Made by a program: the position numbers and the translations under genes. The notes beneath the pieces were generated by a model. It did no database searches and was not told the origin of the DNA. It saw nothing but the letters and a program-made list of their open reading frames with translations. Shown here piece by piece: positions 9,101-16,903 of a DNA stretch of 64,000 nt. The stretch comes from Candidatus Binatia bacterium (GTDB lineage Bacteria > Desulfobacterota > Binatia > UBA12015): assembly GCA_036563615.1 (NCBI GenBank), contig DATCMB010000014.1:416806-480805 (forward strand). Direction: 5' to 3'. Position 1 is the stretch's first letter; each line of letters opens with the position of its first letter.

Positions 9101-10020
9101 ATGTTCAGCACGCCCGCCGAGATGCGCGTGTCGGTGCCGAGCCCGCGCGTGCCGACCTTGTTGTCGGCGAGCCCCGGCTCGTCGACGAACGGACCGAGGT
9201 TCGGGTTGCCGACCTCCGACACCGCCGAGCGGTCGATCTTGCCGCCGCGCTCGAAGGTGCGCAGCGGATCGGTCGGCTGCACGACGTTCCAGCGCGGCAG
9301 CGGCACGAGGAACGGCAGCACGCCCTTGGCGAGCTCCTCGGGCGTCGGCGGCGGAACGGTGTAGATCTTCTCCGGCTCGCCGTCGCGCGAGTACGACTCG
9401 CCGAAGATGTAGTTCTTCACCGAGACGATGCCGTTGTTGTACGCGGCGCCGCCCCAGAGCATCGCGCTGGTGGTCATCAGGCTCTTCTTGACCTTGACCA
9501 CCTCGTTCGGATGGCAGCCCATCGCGCCGCAGCTTTCCGCGGCGACGCGCAGGTCGCCCGGGTTGAAGAAGCGGATGAACTCCGGCGACTCGTGGTTGAG
9601 CAGCGTGTAGCTGCGCACCGGGTTCGCCGAGCTCTGCCAGCGCTCCGGGTGGCGCGGCGCCACGTGCGCGGCCTTCTTCGCCGCCTCGTACTCCGGGCTG
9701 CCCTTGGCGAGCCCCGCGCCCGACGCGTCGTTGTTGCCGCCGTGGCAGTCGACGCAGCCGAGCTTGACGGTCGGCGTGTCGTGCATCGGCTCGATGCCGA
9801 CGTGGCACGAGAGGCAGCCCGTGCTCTTCGCGTCCGCCTCGGCCTGTGTTTGACGCAAGAGCGGGCTCGGCGCCTGCTCCTCCTCGGCGGCGATCGCGGT
9901 GGGAATGCCGAGCAAGAGCGGCAGCAGCGCCAGCGCCAGCCACCACGCGCGTGTCGTGCTCGGGCTCCTTCGAGACGTTGCCCGAGACGCTGCCCGAGAC
10001 GTTGCCATCGCCGCGCCCAT
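6151..10020 (-). CDS. Ten-haem-motif c-type cytochrome with C-terminal LVIVD beta-propeller
   Basis: The product is 1289 residues and exported. The signal peptide hydrophobic core is at about 25-44, followed by AIAA. Nine CXXCH haem motifs lie at C69, C89, C334, C391, C536, C563, C673, C684 and C790. A tenth, atypical CX4CH motif is at C164-H170. From about residue 870 onward the haems stop. Repeats resembling LVIVD propeller blades take over, such as GLRIFDVAN, GLVVLDISD, GLKVLDVTW and GIAIVDVER. The protein probably carries electrons in the periplasm or at the outer surface. The gene directly follows a beta-barrel gene with an 8-base gap, which fits a porin-cytochrome conduit (inference). 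The ATG at 10020 has a GAGGAAG site. A second ATG lies four codons in. Confidence 0.85.
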   Translation of the reverse strand: MGAAMATSRAASRATSRRSPSTTRAWWLALALLPLLLGIPTAIAAEEEQAPSPLLRQTQAEADAKSTGCLSCHVGIEPMHDTPTVKLGCVDCHGGNNDASGAGLAKGSPEYEAAKKAAHVAPRHPERWQSSANPVRSYTLLNHESPEFIRFFNPGDLRVAAESCGAMGCHPNEVVKVKKSLMTTSAMLWGGAAYNNGIVSVKNYIFGESYSRDGEPEKIYTVPPPTPEELAKGVLPFLVPLPRWNVVQPTDPLRTFERGGKIDRSAVSEVGNPNLGPFVDEPGLADNKVGTRGLGTDTRISAGVLNIHKTRLNDPMLSFLGTNDHPGDYRSSGCTACHVVYANDREVTASGPYAKFGNLGFYAGNDPTIPRDEPGHPIQHRLTKAIPTSQCMVCHMHQPNAFVNTYLGYQWWDYETDGDLMWPKEQLYPVTDEPWPFNNTRAEPMRQALLSNPEGPSPRGLWQDFDFLAESSRLPTKDTKFADYHGHGWIMRAVYKQDRKGNLLDAEDRIIPWDDPKKLDKAVHLKDIHAEKGMHCVDCHFEQDSHGNGKIYGAFPEAVEIACQDCHGTINGRAKLRTTNPAAPPGGHDLLAGRTPWGERRFEWVGDTLIQRSMVDPNLSWEVDQVIDTIDPASPHYNERSAIAKTLRRDGKTWGSLPDSTGELAHSDDNMFCYTCHTAWVTSCFGCHLPQEANWKKDMQHFEGGEFRNWTSYNAQVVRYDVFMLGKHATVKGHRIAPVRSSSALLISTTNLNRERLYIQQAPVSAEGYSSQAFNTHFGHTARTKEAQRCTSCHVSAEGDNNAWLAQVLTLGTNFVNFMGRFVWVGLGEDGIEAVAVSEWDEPQAVIGSNLHRLAYPERYAEHLANDRELTEAYGHGATDVRSLQLRGEYLYTANGPGGLRIFDVANIDNKGRSERIVTAPVSPLGQRAYVDTEYATSVALPTNMPIDPTRRQNPANQEQPWNPIYRYAFVSDLYEGLVVVDVTNLGDGDPMNNFVERVATFNPDGVLDGAIFVTIAGDWAYVLCKRGLVVLDISDPLAPSVATQVGAPDLIDPTSITIQFRYAFVTDAEGLKVLDVTWPDRAKLVASLPIAEAKDVYVARTYAYVAAGSQGIAIVDVERPEQPKLWQMYSADGLLNDTHAVRIASAYNSVFAFVADGRNGLRVIQLISAGSTPGAQGFSPIPTPELIATYPTSGPAIALSKGMDRDRAVDESGNQVSVFGRLGSRPFTREEMERLFIRDGQVYTVSDTRPGKPLPFVRPYEPPPGQVEGGPVVQPLAPEPERLLPGRE
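9971..10006. repeat. Three tandem 12-bp units inside the cytochrome signal peptide
   Basis: The unit CGAGACG(T/C)TGCC is present three times head to tail. In the cytochrome frame (minus strand) it encodes ATSR-AASR-ATSR, extending the basic N-region of the signal peptide. The repeat stays in frame and is probably a slippage product. Confidence 0.8.
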
Positions 10021-10028
10021 CCCCTTCC

Positions 10029-11741
10029 TCAGAAGACCAGCAGCATCTCGACGCCCATCTGCCAGAGCGTCTGTCCGGTGTAGATGTCGCTGAACCCGTC
10101 GAGCGGCTGAAGGATCGCTCCGAAGCCCTTCACGATGACGTTGTTGTTGAGCCACGGCCGGTACTCGATGCCGAGGCTCAGGTCGATGCCGACGTCGTTC
10201 GAGATCGAGCCCTGCTTGAGCAGCGTCTCGAGCACGTCGGTCTCCATGAAGCGGATGTAGTTCGCGTTGCCGATCAGCCGCAGCTTCGGCGTCATCTCCG
10301 CCGACACGCCGACGTTGGCGATGAAGATGCCGGGGTTCACGAAGTTCGACTGCCCCTGGATCTTGTTGCTGCGCAGGTCGGGGACGAGCGACAGACGCTG
10401 CACCAGAGCGGCGCCGCCGCGATCGCTGATGCGCGGTGCTTGACGGTTCCACCAGGTGTACTCGCCGCCCACGACCTTCGGATTGTCGAGGATGCTGTCG
10501 AAGCCCGTCGCCTGGCTGTCGCGGGCGTTGCCGTCGCCCGAGGTGATGTAAGTCGAGACCTGGTAGCGCAGCCAGTCGTCGTCGATCGACAGCTCGAGGA
10601 AGCCGAGCTGCGCGTTGATGTCGGTCTTGCGGCTCGCGATGTTGTTGAAGTCGTCGGTGCCGAGCGCCTGGTAGAAGGCGTGCGAGACGTTGATCCGGCC
10701 GATGTGCCCTTCGCTCGTCCAGCCGAGGTAGTACGCCTCGATGTCGTGCGGCACCGGATCGCCGATCGGCGTCGGACGGACGAGGAAACCGAGCCGGTCG
10801 TAGACGTAGCCGCCCTTCTTCCCGTCGTCGAAGTTGTAGTGGAAGCTGAACTGATTGGTCCAGCCGAGGAAGAAGAAGTCCTGGACGTACAGGTTCGCGA
10901 TCGCGACCTGCTGATCACGCAGCCCGAACGTGTTGAGGCCGCTGACCGTGTCCTTCTCGGCCTGGTAGAAGTAGATGACGTTCCACTGGTAGCGCGCGCT
11001 GTTCGCCGAGCCGAAGAGGCGCACGCCCTGGTTGATGTCCTGGAAGATCAGGCTGCGGAAGTCGCTGTTGAACGGCTGGCGCCCGATCTTGGTCGAGATG
11101 AAGTCGTAGTTTGCGGACACGTCCGCGAGGTGGATCTCGGCGAAGGCTTGCTCGAGGCGAATGTCCGAGCGGAAGCGGCTCTCGCCGTCGCGCACGTCGG
11201 GCGCGACGACGCCGCGCTCCCACACTCCGAGATAGTTCAGATCGCCGACGCCCTCGAGCAGGATCTGCCAGTCGAACGGCCGGAACGCCGTATTTCCCTT
11301 GATGAGCTCGGCGCGCACCGCGAACTTTTGATCGACCTCGACCTGGTCGGGCTCGCCGAAGAACTTGAACTCGCCGGGCCGCGCCGTGCTCGGTCCGCTC
11401 GCGATCGGCACGCGTCGTCCTTCGACGAGCGTCTTCGAAGCGGCCGTCAGCTTGAAGAAGATGTCCTGGCCGAGGATCGGGAAGTCGCCCTTGAGGACGT
11501 TCTGGTTGTACGGGTCCCACCAGTGGCCCTGGACGTTCTTCTCGTAGGGCGGCGGCGTGATGCGCCAGCGGTCGGGGAGCGGGCTGAAGTCGGGGAACAG
11601 CGGCTCGGTGTCGGGGTCGTCGACGCCGCCGTAGTTGATCGAGCCGGGACCCGGTGAGCCTGCGTCCTGCGCGAGCGCGCCGCGCGGCGCGAGCAGCAGC
11701 AGGCAGGCGACGACGAGCACCGCGGTCCGCGTTCCGGTCAT
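10029..11741 (-). CDS. Outer-membrane beta-barrel (porin-like), partner of the multihaem cytochrome
   Basis: The product is 570 residues with a signal peptide ending in ALAQD. The body is rich in alternating aromatic and polar strands, for example YQWNVIYFYQA and FSFHYNF. It ends in a C-terminal phenylalanine (EMLLVF), the signal for outer-membrane assembly. I do not recognise a named family with certainty. The size and position suit an MtrB-like sheath or a general porin, but no family motif proves that. The ATG at 11741 is preferred over a TTG at 11756 because GGTGA sits at the right distance upstream. Only 8 bases separate its stop from the cytochrome start, so the pair is almost certainly co-translated. 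Confidence 0.75.
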   Translation of the reverse strand: MTGTRTAVLVVACLLLLAPRGALAQDAGSPGPGSINYGGVDDPDTEPLFPDFSPLPDRWRITPPPYEKNVQGHWWDPYNQNVLKGDFPILGQDIFFKLTAASKTLVEGRRVPIASGPSTARPGEFKFFGEPDQVEVDQKFAVRAELIKGNTAFRPFDWQILLEGVGDLNYLGVWERGVVAPDVRDGESRFRSDIRLEQAFAEIHLADVSANYDFISTKIGRQPFNSDFRSLIFQDINQGVRLFGSANSARYQWNVIYFYQAEKDTVSGLNTFGLRDQQVAIANLYVQDFFFLGWTNQFSFHYNFDDGKKGGYVYDRLGFLVRPTPIGDPVPHDIEAYYLGWTSEGHIGRINVSHAFYQALGTDDFNNIASRKTDINAQLGFLELSIDDDWLRYQVSTYITSGDGNARDSQATGFDSILDNPKVVGGEYTWWNRQAPRISDRGGAALVQRLSLVPDLRSNKIQGQSNFVNPGIFIANVGVSAEMTPKLRLIGNANYIRFMETDVLETLLKQGSISNDVGIDLSLGIEYRPWLNNNVIVKGFGAILQPLDGFSDIYTGQTLWQMGVEMLLVF

Positions 11742-12190
11742 CCTCTCACCACCCAAGATCGGTGTCCGGCGACGCGCGCAGCCCGCCCGGAACCGCCATC
11801 AGTCGAGCCGTGCCTGCCCGAGACATGGGACAAACGTCGAGCGCAAAGATCGCTGCCGTGTACTGCCGACCTCGAGTTCACGCCCTTCGACCGTCAGGCT
11901 TCGACGCGTCCGCCCCCCGCACGCGGCGGCACTACTACTCCGCTCGACGAAAAGGTCAACAGAGCGAGGGGTCGTCCGAACCAAGTTTTCGTTGAAGGCC
12001 GACGAGCGCCCCCGGAGGGAGAGAATCGGCGTCGAGGGCGACGTGCCGGTACGCAATTCGTCGTATGCCGGCGCGGGCGTCGACCTCGCGCGCCGCGTGG
12101 ACGGCGTGCCGCGACGTGCGCGGAGCGTCGCGCGCCACGCGCCACGGCGTGCGCCACAGCAAGCTGCGGCGCGCGTGAGCGCCAGCGCGC
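11742..12190. other. Intergenic stretch of about 450 bases, no gene seen
   Basis: Open frames here are arginine-rich and lack homology-like features. The segment probably contains the promoter of the barrel-cytochrome genes, but I cannot point to convincing -35 and -10 boxes. At its right end (12168-12191) GGCGCGC and GCGCGCC can pair over a 10-base loop just after the stop of the next gene. There is no T-run, so terminator status is doubtful. Confidence 0.5.
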
Positions 12191-13429
12191 CTAGAAGTAC
12201 ATCTCGAACGCGACGGTGCCGATGGCCTCGGGTCGGATGCCGTCGCTGTTCAGCGGCACGTTGACCGAGCCGCTCACCACCGCGTTCTCGAGCAGCTGAC
12301 CTTTGATGCCGAACAGGAAGTCGACGTAGTTCGTGCCGAGCGTGTTGTCGCCCAGCGCGCGGAAGGTCAGCGGCACGTCGATCTCCTGCCCCGGCGGCTG
12401 CACGAAGGAGGTCGGCGTCCACTCGATCCCCTTGTTGAACTTCGAGCCGCCGACGCCCGCGTCGACCGTCAAGCCGGGGATCGCGTACGACGCGCCGGTG
12501 TTCCACACGAAGCGACGCAGCTGCGCGAACTCCGTGTCGTGGTCGTAACCGACGTCGACGTGCAGCTTCGCGCCATCGAAGACGTTGAACGCCGTGATCA
12601 GCCGCGGCAGAAACGCGCCGCTGTCGGGCCCCGCGTACGACGGCTCGCTCGGGCTCGGGAAGAACACCTCCATCGAGAGCGCCATGTCGACGTACTCGGA
12701 TCGCAGGAAGTGCGCCTTGCCGCCGATGCTGATGCGCCCGAGGCCGGCCTCCGTTCCCTCACGGAACGAGGCGCCGAGCTGGTTCACGGTGCCCTCGCGG
12801 ATGATGAGCGTGCCGTTCGAGAGGTTGCGGTCGAGCGCCTCGAGCGAGGTCGCCGCGGCGACCGGGGCGTCCTGGATCGGCTCGTTCGCGGCCGAGGCGA
12901 GCGTGACGAACGACGACTTCGCGTGGGCGTCGACGATGGTGATCGGGAAGTTGGCGTGCACCTCGAGCCAGTCGAGGATGCCGTAGCTGTACGCCAGGTT
13001 GAACAGCCCGACCTTCGCGTTCACCTTGAGGCCGAACTTCGTGTACACCGGCTGCGCGAGCCCGGTGACCTCGTAGTCGATCGGGTTCTGCGTGTTGACC
13101 AGCTCGAAGTACGAGCCCGCGACGCGGAAGCTCATCCTCCCCTTGCCGATCGTGAGCGGCGAGCGGAAGGCCGTCGGACCCAGCAGCCCGGTCGCCCGGT
13201 AGGTGTCGAGCGCCTCGTCGTACTCGTAGACGATCGACTGCCCGGTCATCGGCGGCAGCGAGGAGATGCCCTGCGAGACGCCGAGGATGATCAGCTGGCG
13301 CGCGGCGTCGGCGCGCTGCTGGACGCCGAACGCGGCGTTCGACTGCGCGCGCGCGTCCGTCGCCACGGCCACGAACGCGACACTCGCGAGCCATGCCGCA
13401 GCGAGCACCATCCCGACGCGGATCCTCAT
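12191..13429 (-). CDS. Predicted outer-membrane beta-barrel protein
   Basis: The product is 412 residues. The signal peptide ends near ARAQS. The sequence alternates like beta-strands throughout and terminates in AFEMYF, with the C-terminal Phe expected of outer-membrane barrels. No catalytic motif is visible and I do not recognise the family. It may be a transporter of hydrophobic compounds or a structural barrel. The ATG at 13429 has a GGGGGAAG site. Upstream codons (from 13471) read as non-signal sequence, so the longer start is rejected. It is the first gene of the minus-strand run leading into the cytochrome cluster, separated from the next gene by about 450 bases. Confidence 0.65.
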   Translation of the reverse strand: MRIRVGMVLAAAWLASVAFVAVATDARAQSNAAFGVQQRADAARQLIILGVSQGISSLPPMTGQSIVYEYDEALDTYRATGLLGPTAFRSPLTIGKGRMSFRVAGSYFELVNTQNPIDYEVTGLAQPVYTKFGLKVNAKVGLFNLAYSYGILDWLEVHANFPITIVDAHAKSSFVTLASAANEPIQDAPVAAATSLEALDRNLSNGTLIIREGTVNQLGASFREGTEAGLGRISIGGKAHFLRSEYVDMALSMEVFFPSPSEPSYAGPDSGAFLPRLITAFNVFDGAKLHVDVGYDHDTEFAQLRRFVWNTGASYAIPGLTVDAGVGGSKFNKGIEWTPTSFVQPPGQEIDVPLTFRALGDNTLGTNYVDFLFGIKGQLLENAVVSGSVNVPLNSDGIRPEAIGTVAFEMYF

Positions 13430-13561
13430 CGCTTCCCCCAATCGCCCGCAACTCGCGCCATGCCCCGGCATGCGCGAGCCCCCGAATATCGCCTTTTACG
13501 GGAAGATCAAGCTTTTTGGCGCGACGATCGGGGGAGAAGACGGGGCGTCGCGGCGCCGGCG

Positions 13562-13927
13562 TCACTCGTGGCCGAACTCGTCGTCGGGGTAGGTCGGCAT
13601 CCAGTCGCGCAGCTCGTCGACCTCGGTGCGGCGGTGGGTCGGGTAGCTGCGCACGTAGCTCGCGTGGGCGAGCAGGTAGGTCGCCCCGGGGGTGGTGAAG
13701 AGCTGGAAGATGATCGCCAGCACGCCGCGCACGGTGACGAAGGGCTCCTCGGCGACGAACAGGATGCTCGGCGCGAGGATCAGCAGCGTGACGCCGACCG
13801 TGCCCGCCTTCCCGGCCGCATGCATGCGCGTGTAGACGTCCGGGAAGCGCACGAGCCCGATGCCGGTCACCACCATGAAGAACGTGCCGACCACCATGGC
13901 GAGCGCGGCGAGGATCTCGAGCACCAT
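13562..13927 (-). CDS. mrpG: Mrp Na+/H+ antiporter subunit G
   Basis: The product is 121 residues with three hydrophobic segments. The family motif GLVRFPDVYTRMHAAGKAGT lies at about 26-45. It is the last gene of the mrp operon. Its ATG overlaps the stop of mrpF by one base (TGATG). MrpG is a small membrane subunit needed for assembly of the seven-subunit cation/proton antiporter. The acidic tail (YPDDEFGHE) is a little longer than in many homologues. Confidence 0.92.
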   Translation of the reverse strand: MVLEILAALAMVVGTFFMVVTGIGLVRFPDVYTRMHAAGKAGTVGVTLLILAPSILFVAEEPFVTVRGVLAIIFQLFTTPGATYLLAHASYVRSYPTHRRTEVDELRDWMPTYPDDEFGHE

Positions 13928-14202
13928 CAGAAGATCCGTCCCCGCGCGAGGTACTTGGCGAGCGCGCACGAGCCGAGGAAGCCGACCAGCGTCAGGATCC
14001 AGACGGCGTCGAAGTAGATCGCCGACTCGGAGCTGATGCAGAGCAGGCAGATCATGCCGATGATCACCGACACCAGCGTGTCGAACGCGACCGCGCGGTC
14101 CACCGCCTGCGGCCCGACGACGATGCGGTAGAGGCACAGCGCCGCCGCGACGAACAGCAGGAACAGGCAGACGTCGGTGGTGACGGCGAGCCAGGCGCTC
14201 AT
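13927..14202 (-). CDS. mrpF: Mrp Na+/H+ antiporter subunit F
   Basis: The product is 91 residues, the usual length for MrpF, with three transmembrane segments. The conserved core YRIVVGPQAVDRAVAFDTL is at about 25-43. It overlaps mrpE by four bases (ATGA) and mrpG by one. It is a small structural subunit of the antiporter. Confidence 0.92.
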   Translation of the reverse strand: MSAWLAVTTDVCLFLLFVAAALCLYRIVVGPQAVDRAVAFDTLVSVIIGMICLLCISSESAIYFDAVWILTLVGFLGSCALAKYLARGRIF

Positions 14203-14558
14203 GGCTTGCGGCTCCGTTCCTTCTTGCCGCGCGACCAGAGCAGGATGTTCGCCTCGAGCACGTTCTTGATCGACTGCCGCACCTCTTCCGGATCGTGCCC
14301 GATGTCGATCGCGTGGATGACGAGCGTGTGCCGCGCCGGCTCGACGTGCACGGTGATCGTGCCCGGCGTCAGCGTGATCGCGTTCGCGAGCGTCGTGATG
14401 CCGAGGTCCGAGCGGACCTCCATGCGGACCGCGAGGAAGCCCGAGCGCAGCCGCTCGACGGGGGCGAACACCAGCTTCGCGACCGTCACCGCGGAGAACC
14501 AGATCTCGCGTGCGAGGATCAGCAGGAAGCGCAGCCACATCAGGAAGCGGTAGAGCAT
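14199..14558 (-). CDS. mrpE: Mrp Na+/H+ antiporter subunit E
   Basis: The product is 119 residues. An N-terminal membrane segment is followed by the MrpE cytoplasmic part with LANAITLTPGTITVHVE (about 58-74), then an HAIDIG turn. It is slightly shorter than many MrpE proteins, which often have two N-terminal membrane spans. It overlaps the neighbouring genes by one base (mrpD stop) and four bases (mrpF start), indicating translational coupling. Confidence 0.92.
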   Translation of the reverse strand: MLYRFLMWLRFLLILAREIWFSAVTVAKLVFAPVERLRSGFLAVRMEVRSDLGITTLANAITLTPGTITVHVEPARHTLVIHAIDIGHDPEEVRQSIKNVLEANILLWSRGKKERSRKP

Positions 14559-16108
14559 CAGTGCTGCGCTCCTTGCAGGGCCGCGAGCGACGCCGGCGCG
14601 TCGCCGAGCACCGCGCGGACGTATGCCAGCGGCTGCACGACGTCGGCCGCGGCGTCGGTCATCAAGCGCAAAAACGGCTGCCCGCCGAGGCCGAGGACGA
14701 TCGTGGCGACGGCGAGCACGGCGGTCGCCGCCGCGGGCCCGTACCAGGCGCGGCTCCCCGACGCGGCGCGCACCCTACCCCAGAACACGTAGCCCCAGAT
14801 CTTCATCATCGACATCAGCGTGAGGAAGCTCGTCACGACCGCGACCACCAGCACCAAGAAGTGTCCGCCGTCGAGCGCGACGCGGAAGACGCTCAGCTTC
14901 GCGAGGAAGCCCGAGAACGGCGGCACGCCGGCGATCGACAGCCCGGCGACGAAGAACAGCACCGCTGCGAACGGCGCGAGCGTCAAGACGCCGCCCATCT
15001 CCTTGATCTTCTTCTTCCCGGTCACGTCCTCGGCGACGTCCGCGACCAGGAACAAGCTCGACTTCACGATGATGTTGTGGACGACGTAGTAGATGGTCGC
15101 GGCGACCGCGGCGACGGCGATGCGCGGGTCGGCCGCGAGCCCCACGCCCATCACCATGTAGCCGACCTGGCTCACGATGTGCCACGACAGCAGGCGCCGC
15201 ATCTCCCACTGGCAGAGCGCGCCCAGCACGCCGAGCAGCATCGTGAAGCCGGAGAGGAAGAGCAGCACGTCGGTCGCGACCTCGCTGCCCTCCTGCCGGA
15301 ACGTCATGATGAACACGCGCAGCAGCGAGTAGACGCCGACCTTGGTCAGCACGCCCGCGAAGTAGCCGTTCACGCCCGGCGGCACGACCGGGTACGAGTC
15401 CGGCAGCCAGGAGAAGAGCGGGAACGCCGCCGCCTTGAGCGCGAAGACCAGCAGCAGCACCATCGACGCCGCGGTCAGCATCGCCGCGCGCGGGCCGACC
15501 ATGTCGGCCGTCCGCACCGCGATGTCGGCGAGATTCAGCGTGCCGACCAGCGCGTAGACCAGCGCCACGCCGACCACGAACAGCGAGCCGCCGACCAGGT
15601 TGACGGCGACGTACATCATCGTCTGCCGCACCTGCTGCCGGCTCGCGCCGACCATCATCGCGCCGTACGAGCCGATCAGCATCACCTCGTAGGCGACGAA
15701 CAGGTTGAACAGGTCGCCGGTGATGAACGACCAGTTCACGCCGAGCAGCGTGACGTGGAAGAGCGGGAAGAAGAAGCTTCGTTGCTGCGTCTCGGTGACG
15801 GTGAAGCTCGCATAGAGCAGCACCACGACGCCGACCACCATCGACGCGCACAGCATGATGCACGCGAGCCGGTCGGCGACGAACGCGATGCCGTACGGCG
15901 CCGCGTAGCCGCCGAGCGACGTCACCTGGATGCCGTGCGTGTCGACGTACGCCGTCAAGCCAAAGACATAGGCCGTCAGCAGGACGCCCGACGCGAGCGA
16001 CACCGCCTTCTCGAGGCGCGGGAAGCCGTGCAGAAGCGCGAGCGCGATCGCCGTGAAGAACGGGATCAGCAGCACGAGGACGATGGCGTTGCCGGCGAAC
16101 AGCGTCAT
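14558..16108 (-). CDS. mrpD: Mrp Na+/H+ antiporter subunit D (NuoM/NuoN-like)
   Basis: The product is 516 residues with about 14 hydrophobic segments, the normal size for MrpD. It belongs to the proton-pumping subunit family shared with NADH dehydrogenase subunits. Visible motifs include KAAAFPLFSWLPDSYP with the conserved Lys, and HIVSQVGYMVMG with the conserved His. It forms one of the two ion-translocating channels of the antiporter. It is tightly coupled to mrpC (four-base overlap) and mrpE (one-base overlap). Confidence 0.94.
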   Translation of the reverse strand: MTLFAGNAIVLVLLIPFFTAIALALLHGFPRLEKAVSLASGVLLTAYVFGLTAYVDTHGIQVTSLGGYAAPYGIAFVADRLACIMLCASMVVGVVVLLYASFTVTETQQRSFFFPLFHVTLLGVNWSFITGDLFNLFVAYEVMLIGSYGAMMVGASRQQVRQTMMYVAVNLVGGSLFVVGVALVYALVGTLNLADIAVRTADMVGPRAAMLTAASMVLLLVFALKAAAFPLFSWLPDSYPVVPPGVNGYFAGVLTKVGVYSLLRVFIMTFRQEGSEVATDVLLFLSGFTMLLGVLGALCQWEMRRLLSWHIVSQVGYMVMGVGLAADPRIAVAAVAATIYYVVHNIIVKSSLFLVADVAEDVTGKKKIKEMGGVLTLAPFAAVLFFVAGLSIAGVPPFSGFLAKLSVFRVALDGGHFLVLVVAVVTSFLTLMSMMKIWGYVFWGRVRAASGSRAWYGPAAATAVLAVATIVLGLGGQPFLRLMTDAAADVVQPLAYVRAVLGDAPASLAALQGAQH

Positions 16109-16500
16109 TCGTCGTACCCCGGACGCCGCGCGGGACGCGGGTGGTAGCTCTCGTCGTCGGCCTCGGGACGCGGCAGGCTCTCCGGGTCGTCGGTGCCGTA
16201 GTCCCGGTAGACCGCGTAGCTGATGGTGATGAACAAGGCGCTCACCGCGAAGCTGATGACGATCGCGGTGAGCACGATGTCGGGCGGCAGCGGATCCATC
16301 AGCCCGGTGGTCTCGTCCGCGTCCCAGACGAAGGGTGCGAGGCCATCGAGCCGGAAGCCGCCCGCCGCGATCATCAGCAGGTTGGTCGCGTTCGACAGCA
16401 GCCCGAAGCCGACCACCATGCGGATCAGGTTCGGCCGCAGGAACGAGTACACCGCCCCGGCGAACATCAGACCGATCGCGAGCGCGAGGGGAAGCTCCAC
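16105..16500 (-). CDS. mrpC: Mrp Na+/H+ antiporter subunit C (NuoK-like)
   Basis: The product is 131 residues with three transmembrane helices of the NuoK/MrpC type. It includes GFGLLSNATNLLMIAAG (about 31-47) and the DIVLTAIVISFAVSAL segment. A hydrophilic Asp/Glu/Pro-rich tail of about 30 residues follows. It starts one base after the mrpB stop. Confidence 0.93.
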   Translation of the reverse strand: MELPLALAIGLMFAGAVYSFLRPNLIRMVVGFGLLSNATNLLMIAAGGFRLDGLAPFVWDADETTGLMDPLPPDIVLTAIVISFAVSALFITISYAVYRDYGTDDPESLPRPEADDESYHPRPARRPGYDE

Positions 16501-16501
16501 G

Positions 16502-16903
16502 TCAGCGCCTCTCCGCGTCGAGCTCGACGAGGATCGTCATCAGCGTGCCGACGACGATCAGCATGACGCCGAGGTCGAAGAACGTCGCCGTCGGCAGGTG
16601 GATCGATCCGATGTGCAGAATGACGTTGTCCATGAACGGACGCCCGCGCAGCAGCGGCACCGTGCCGTTCAGCAGCGAGATCAGCAGCCCGACGACCGCG
16701 ATCCGCCACCACGCGATGCGTCCGAGGACGCGCGTGCCGAACGCCATCATCGCCATCGCGCCCGCGGCGGTGAGCAGGACGCCGGCGATGAAGCCGCCGC
16801 CCGGATCGTCGTGGCCCTGCCAGAAGATGCGCAGCGCGACCAGCACCGAGATCGGCACCGCGTAGCGCGCGATGACGCGCAGGATCGGCGAGTGCTGCGT
16901 CAT
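16502..16903 (-). CDS. mrpB: Mrp Na+/H+ antiporter subunit B
   Basis: The product is 133 residues, starting at the ATG that overlaps the mrpA stop by four bases. It has four hydrophobic helices and the family motif HDDPGGGFIAGVL (about 31-43), plus the FFDLGVMLIVVG stretch near the end. An upstream start would add a 27-residue arginine-rich stretch overlapping mrpA and is rejected. Confidence 0.93.
   Translation of the reverse strand: MTQHSPILRVIARYAVPISVLVALRIFWQGHDDPGGGFIAGVLLTAAGAMAMMAFGTRVLGRIAWWRIAVVGLLISLLNGTVPLLRGRPFMDNVILHIGSIHLPTATFFDLGVMLIVVGTLMTILVELDAERR

Noticed and set aside
4120..10083. Very long plus-strand open frame (1987 codons) opposite the cytochrome cluster
   Set aside because: It encodes an Arg/Asp/Val-rich string with no domain pattern. 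It is the mirror of GC-rich codons of the well-supported minus-strand genes.
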